Assembly: GCF_001971585.1 (NCBI RefSeq)
Contig: NZ_CP019323.1
Span: forward strand, 2,284,053-2,348,052
DNA: 64,000 bases
Origin: Companilactobacillus allii
GTDB taxonomy: Bacteria > Bacillota > Bacilli > Lactobacillales > Lactobacillaceae
Direction: 5' to 3'
Shown here: positions 59,810-64,000 of the stretch, one piece after another
Numbering within the stretch: the stretch's first letter is position 1
How the letters are laid out: every line of letters starts with the position of its first letter
Notes under the pieces: generated by a model
Databases searched by the model: none
What the model was told of the DNA's origin: nothing
Seen by the model: only the letters and a program-made list of their open reading frames with translations
Position numbers and translations under genes: made by a program

Positions 59810-61801
59810 TTATACATATTTGCGATACTTAATTTTTCGTAACCAATTTTGTTGAGCAGAAAAATTATAAAACTTGTTTTGACACTTAAAGTATTCACCA
59901 TCGTTATTCAAATAGTATGAATTGGTTGTATCTTTACAATACATCTCGATGAGCTTATTTATTTTCCTCTTAGGTTTAGATTCAACGATTGGAACTGCAA
60001 GTTCAACACGTCTATCTAGATTCCTAGTCATAGTATCAGCTGAAGAAATCCAAACCTCATTAGTTCCATCACTATAATTGAATTTATAAATACGGCTATG
60101 TTCAAGTAATTCACCAACGATACTCTTGACTACTATATTTTCTTTTTGACCACAAATACCCAATCTTAATGAACAAGGACCTCTCACAATAATGCTAAAT
60201 GGTAGCCCTAATCTGGCTGCTCGATAGATACCATTAATAATATCAATATCAGTCAGACCATTAACTTTCATAAATACTGAGCCTTTACCGTTTCGCAAAT
60301 AATCCTGTGTAGCTTTCTTTATTTTATTCAAGATCATACGTTTTAAATTGTCTGGTGAAGCCGTCATTAATTCATATCCGTTAGAAATTTCCCCAGAAAG
60401 TCCATCGAAGAATTTAACAGCATCCCCAACGTATCGTTTATTACTAGTGTAGAAACTGATATCTGAAAAGACTTTGGATGTTATGGCGTTATAATTACCA
60501 GTTCCAATTTGGACATATCCTCTATCGTTTTGTAAAACTAGACAAATTTTGGCATGTACCTTATTAACTTTGTCACCATATAACACCCTGCACCCGGAAT
60601 CCTTTAACTCCTTTGCAACCTCTAAGTTGTGCGCTTCATCAAACCTAGCTCTTAATTCAACAACTACTTTAACTGAAATTCCCTTACTGGCAGCTCTTTG
60701 TAATAGCTTAACTACTTGTGAGTTCTTCTCAGTACGATAAATCGTCATTTGAATATTGGTTGTTTTGGGATCATCCACTGCAGTATTTAAGAAGTTTAGA
60801 AATATTTCAAATGAGTCATATGGATACTGAACCAAAAGTGACTTATTATCCAAATGTCTCAAAATATTCTTTGACTTTTTCCAAGTCAAACCTTCAAAAG
60901 CTGGAAATACCAACTTTTGATTATTTTTGTACTTCTTAAATAATTTGTCCAAAACTTTTAAATTAACTGGCCCCGGAATAGCGTAAATACTCTTCTTACT
61001 AATACCAAATAATCCAGATAAGAAGCTACGTCCCTTATGTTCTGGACTATAAAACTCAACTCTAGTTATCTTACCAGGTCCACGATCATTGATATAATTT
61101 GTCATTTCAGACAAATACTTTTCATCACTTAATCCTTTATCCAAGAAATCATATTTCTTATTTTTGTCATAAGTCACACGATATACAAATTGCTTGGTTA
61201 TCTTAAATTTTTGGATGATTTCTTCTAGATTATTAAAAATCAAATCTTCCAACAAAATATATTTATCAGGCACACCAGTATCAACTAATCTATCTAAATC
61301 TTCAGGTACCTGAATTGTATAATTCTTATCATCAGACACTAACAAAAAGTTCAAATCAGCTTTTGTTTTATTTTCAGGCGAGAATTCTTCTACCTTAATT
61401 TCATTTGAAATGACCTTATCATAATAATCATCAACTTGAGCTTTTTCCATAGAACTCAATTTGTAATATCTAGTTACTTCAAAAATGTTTTTTTCTTTTA
61501 ATTCTTCAAGTACCAGCCCTAACGCTTGATACTCTTTGGTAATATTTCTAGAATTGAACTCATAAATCTGAGCTAATAATTCCGTTCCATTGAGGCCGGT
61601 ACGTTTATCAACTCTATTTTTAGAGATCATAGTTTGAACATTATGTAATCTCACCCCAAAAAATTCATCCAAGTTATTAGAAGCAATTGAAAGAAATCTC
61701 AGCTTCTCCAACAAGGGAATTTTTTTATTAAAAGCCTGATCAATTACCCGATTATCGAATAATATCCAGCTCAAATCCCTATTATAATATTTATCCTTCA
61801 T
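59810..61801 (-). CDS. ppk: polyphosphate kinase 1
   Basis: The 663-residue protein has all parts of PPK1: the N-terminal YYNRDLSWILFDNRVIDQAF, the middle head domain, and the phospholipase D-like catalytic halves, with the VHAKICLVLQ histidine and SSADTMTRNLDRRVELAVPI. It makes polyphosphate from ATP, and in reverse ATP. ATG 61801 overlaps the DUF2252 gene by 11 bp, with AGAGGA upstream. Confidence 0.95.
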   Translation of the reverse strand: MKDKYYNRDLSWILFDNRVIDQAFNKKIPLLEKLRFLSIASNNLDEFFGVRLHNVQTMISKNRVDKRTGLNGTELLAQIYEFNSRNITKEYQALGLVLEELKEKNIFEVTRYYKLSSMEKAQVDDYYDKVISNEIKVEEFSPENKTKADLNFLLVSDDKNYTIQVPEDLDRLVDTGVPDKYILLEDLIFNNLEEIIQKFKITKQFVYRVTYDKNKKYDFLDKGLSDEKYLSEMTNYINDRGPGKITRVEFYSPEHKGRSFLSGLFGISKKSIYAIPGPVNLKVLDKLFKKYKNNQKLVFPAFEGLTWKKSKNILRHLDNKSLLVQYPYDSFEIFLNFLNTAVDDPKTTNIQMTIYRTEKNSQVVKLLQRAASKGISVKVVVELRARFDEAHNLEVAKELKDSGCRVLYGDKVNKVHAKICLVLQNDRGYVQIGTGNYNAITSKVFSDISFYTSNKRYVGDAVKFFDGLSGEISNGYELMTASPDNLKRMILNKIKKATQDYLRNGKGSVFMKVNGLTDIDIINGIYRAARLGLPFSIIVRGPCSLRLGICGQKENIVVKSIVGELLEHSRIYKFNYSDGTNEVWISSADTMTRNLDRRVELAVPIVESKPKRKINKLIEMYCKDTTNSYYLNNDGEYFKCQNKFYNFSAQQNWLRKIKYRKYV

Positions 61802-63167
61802 TCGCCACATCCTCTTTAAAAGAATCGTAATCGAACATTACTTGTTTCGTGTAACTATTGACAAAGTTCATTAATGAATTATCTAAATCTTTAAATTCCT
61901 CTCCAAATCCGATAATCAGTGGGTAGTTTGGGGAATGTGAATGTGCTCTGGCCAAAAGAATACAACAAACTGTAACGTAATCTTCAAATGATTCAAAGTC
62001 TAATTTATCTAAATTTATTGAAGTTTTCATATCCTTAAATTGACGCATATAAAAGCTATATTTCTTGGTATCAAAAGCACCCAAGAATGGATCAGATGCA
62101 CTTTGCAATATTAATTGGCTATCAACAATATTTTGACCCTGACTGTTGTTTTTGTCAGTATACAATTCGTCATTGTTATAAATTGGAAGAGCTTGCTTTG
62201 CTTGAAGAACCAAATAATTTTTATCGAGATCTCTTAATAAGATCAAATAACAAAGTGTTCCAACACTACCTACACCAACGCTATGTCTAACTACATCTAT
62301 AACGTTGAAATCTTCAAGAAATAACCTGACATCACTACGCTGTTTTTTCTTGTATTTACTATAGCCATCAATAAGTGCTTTAAAATCTTCTTTACTAATA
62401 TGTTGTGTTACCGGCTTATTCTCAACAAATTTTCGTTCACCGAGTTCATTTACAGTCGTGTATTTTTCAATAACTAATTTTGAATTACTTTTTTGTGCTT
62501 TTTTAATACTTTTTGTAATCAGTTTCTCAAATGATTGTTGGAAATATTCCTCATTATCTTTTAAATCACCGAATATTTCAGTGATATTTTGTAAAGTATT
62601 AGGTAAAATAAAACGTTTCATTTCAGATATCTTAGTCATATGTTTCAAAGTATCAAAATAAGTATGAACCGTCTTCAATAAGAATTCCTGAATGTCAGTT
62701 TCTTCAAAAGAATGAGATCTAGCAACTAATAACGCACTTATCAAGAATCTTTTTAAGTCATATTCCCAATAACTCAAATGTGCCTCATCAAAATCATTCA
62801 TGTCAAAAAGTAATTGTCCTTCTGATGAACCGTAGAAACCAAAGTTTCCCAGATGTGCATCCCCACCTATCAAAACCTTGATTCCACTATCAGGTCGGTT
62901 TGATAGATCATAATGCATAACATCAGCTGTTCCACGGAAATATGCAAACAGTGACTTCGACATTCGTTCACGTTTTACCTCAATTAATTCTGGAACTAAT
63001 AACTTATTTTTGATATTTAAAATCTTATGAATATTTCTTTTCTCTGGTACAAATTGATCAAAATCTTCAGGAACCATGGTCGCAAAGTAACGGCCTTTAA
63101 TAATTAATTGTTCCGTACTCTTAAAAGCGTCGGTATCCTGGAAAGTATATGGTGTAGGATTTGTCAT
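61791..63167 (-). CDS. DUF2252 family protein
   Basis: The 458-residue protein has the DUF2252 core VLIGGDAHLGNFGFYGSSEGQLLFDMNDFDEAHLSYWEYDLKRFLIS, with residues like those of kinase-fold (aminoglycoside phosphotransferase-like) active sites. Its biochemical role is unknown. It is encoded directly upstream of and overlapping ppk, so a link with polyphosphate is likely. AAGGAGATGAAACG precedes the ATG. Confidence 0.9.
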   Translation of the reverse strand: MTNPTPYTFQDTDAFKSTEQLIIKGRYFATMVPEDFDQFVPEKRNIHKILNIKNKLLVPELIEVKRERMSKSLFAYFRGTADVMHYDLSNRPDSGIKVLIGGDAHLGNFGFYGSSEGQLLFDMNDFDEAHLSYWEYDLKRFLISALLVARSHSFEETDIQEFLLKTVHTYFDTLKHMTKISEMKRFILPNTLQNITEIFGDLKDNEEYFQQSFEKLITKSIKKAQKSNSKLVIEKYTTVNELGERKFVENKPVTQHISKEDFKALIDGYSKYKKKQRSDVRLFLEDFNVIDVVRHSVGVGSVGTLCYLILLRDLDKNYLVLQAKQALPIYNNDELYTDKNNSQGQNIVDSQLILQSASDPFLGAFDTKKYSFYMRQFKDMKTSINLDKLDFESFEDYVTVCCILLARAHSHSPNYPLIIGFGEEFKDLDNSLMNFVNSYTKQVMFDYDSFKEDVANEG

Positions 63168-63424
63168 CGTTTCATCTCCTTAAAGTAATTATACAATAGT
63201 GCGACTAAATAATTAGTGACAATTGTACGTTTAGTTCAGGGATTATATGAAATTGAACTTAAATTAATCTTTATTCCTTGCTTGATCCTAATTAAATTAC
63301 GTAATGTATGTTTAATTCGCTCTAAAGTTAATTGATTGTCAAAATATACGAACGTACGTTTAGAAAAAACTAAAAATAAGTTATAATTGGAACACATACT
63401 AAATATACTAAGGAGAATCAACTA
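63168..63424. promoter_or_regulatory. divergent promoter region with TACGTTTAG repeats
   Basis: TACGTTTAG occurs at about 63226 and 63353, the second within ACGTACGTTTAG. A TATAAT box at 63382-63387 fits the rightward gene. The repeats may be operators shared by the two divergent genes. No ORF is convincing here. Confidence 0.4.
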
Positions 63425-63862
63425 ATGGACATTTCACTATTAAAACAAGTACTTACAACTACCAATAAAATTGCACTAAGTACGTCGATCGATAACCAGG
63501 CGAATGTTAAAATCGTTAACTTTGTTTGGTTTGATAACACTCCAGACACATTATATTTCTCATCTGTTCGTGGTACCAATGGTGTTGCTGACTACGACAA
63601 AAGCCCAAGTGTTGCCATTATTACTATTCCTAACAGTGATACAATTGGTAATCCCTACATTAGAACACAAAATGTCACTTTACAGCATTCAGACAAAGTA
63701 ATGAAAGACCTGTTACCACGTTATTTGGAAACAGTTCCCAATTATCAAAAGGTGTGGGAATTAATTGGTCCTAAACTACAAGTATTTGAATTGAAACTGC
63801 GAGATGTCTATGTTGACGCTGGTTTAGATAAAGAAAAAGTTATTTTGAAATTTAAAAATTAA
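63425..63862 (+). CDS. pyridoxamine 5'-phosphate oxidase-like flavin protein
   Basis: The 145-residue protein has the split-barrel FMN-binding fold pattern (NKIALSTSIDNQANVKIVNFVWFDNTPDTLYFSSVRGTNGVADYDKSPSVAIITIP). It is probably a flavin- or F420-type reductase of unknown substrate. AAGGAG precedes the ATG. Confidence 0.85.
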   Translation: MDISLLKQVLTTTNKIALSTSIDNQANVKIVNFVWFDNTPDTLYFSSVRGTNGVADYDKSPSVAIITIPNSDTIGNPYIRTQNVTLQHSDKVMKDLLPRYLETVPNYQKVWELIGPKLQVFELKLRDVYVDAGLDKEKVILKFKN

Positions 63863-63867
63863 AACAT

Positions 63868-64000
63868 GTGCCAAAACACAATTCAATATAATTCAAGAGG
63901 TGTCTTGATATAACTTGTTTTCTTACGAAAACGTGTGCCAAAACACAATTTTCTCGATATAAGCCTAAAAGGCCAGTATTTACATGCGTAAATACTGGCC
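63868..64000. repeat. second palindromic intergenic repeat (cut by window end)
   Basis: GTGCCAAAACACAATT occurs twice (about 63870 and 63936). The inner hairpin GGCCAGTATTTA...TAAATACTGGCC closes the window. Layout and outer sequence (CCAAAACACAATT) match the element at 59110-59228. Confidence 0.55.

Overview
The window is low-GC Firmicute DNA. The host genes (oleate hydratase, LemA/HtpX, a C69 dipeptidase, a YjeM-like permease, SLAP-type surface repeats) fit Lactobacillaceae. A Companilactobacillus-like host is my inference and was not tested.

Left flank (1-1850): the 5' part of a multidrug-type ABC exporter gene, a CPBP intramembrane protease and a small membrane protein.

Prophage (about 1851-38053, 36.2 kb): a nearly complete temperate siphophage of the HK97/cos type. 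It is integrated in the 3' end of a tRNA-Glu gene, which is still intact at 38041-38113. A 14-bp core lies at both ends, and paired CGTGGCTCA repeats lie just inside each end. Most genes read leftward. In transcription order from the right they are Cro-like regulator and antirepressor; a replication module (Gp157, helicase, Sak4-like ATPase, DUF669, PrimPol, VapE, a repeat-rich putative origin, VRR-NUC); small regulators and an orphan C5 methyltransferase; a RinA/ArpU-type late activator; HNH nuclease and terminase; HK97 head genes; tail genes with a -1 frameshift site; a tail hub carrying six SLAP-like repeats; a BppU-like baseplate protein; holin and a secreted SLAP-tailed amidase. The lysogeny module (CI, ImmA, a lipoprotein, a secreted protein, integrase) reads rightward. 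Two solitary rightward genes inside the lytic cluster look like morons. The left tip carries a three-gene micro-cassette with its own promoter and operator, and a candidate type I toxin-antitoxin locus.

Middle flank (38182-52222): ordinary chromosomal genes. These are a membrane protein with a large outer domain, a VOC protein, a tiny HicB-like protein, oleate hydratase, an aldo/keto reductase, a serine hydrolase, lemA-htpX, a membrane nuclease with glyA, a YjeM permease, a C69 dipeptidase and a YbjQ-family protein.

tRNA-Gln island (52354-55218): immediately after tRNA-Gln lies a decayed copy of the prophage's left-tip cassette, with a damaged promoter and a nonsense mutation in its third gene. 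It is followed by a second phage-end-like sequence, a SHOCT protein and an Ltp-type superinfection-exclusion protein. The Ltp gene shares its leader with the prophage lipoprotein gene. I read this as the remains of one or two phages serially inserted at tRNA-Gln.

Right flank (55240-64000): CsbD and GlsB-type stress proteins, an alpha/beta hydrolase, a solitary TnpB element, a quinone oxidoreductase, an acetyltransferase, a DUF2252-polyphosphate kinase pair, and a PNPOx-like protein. Two related long palindromic intergenic repeats are present, the second cut by the window end.
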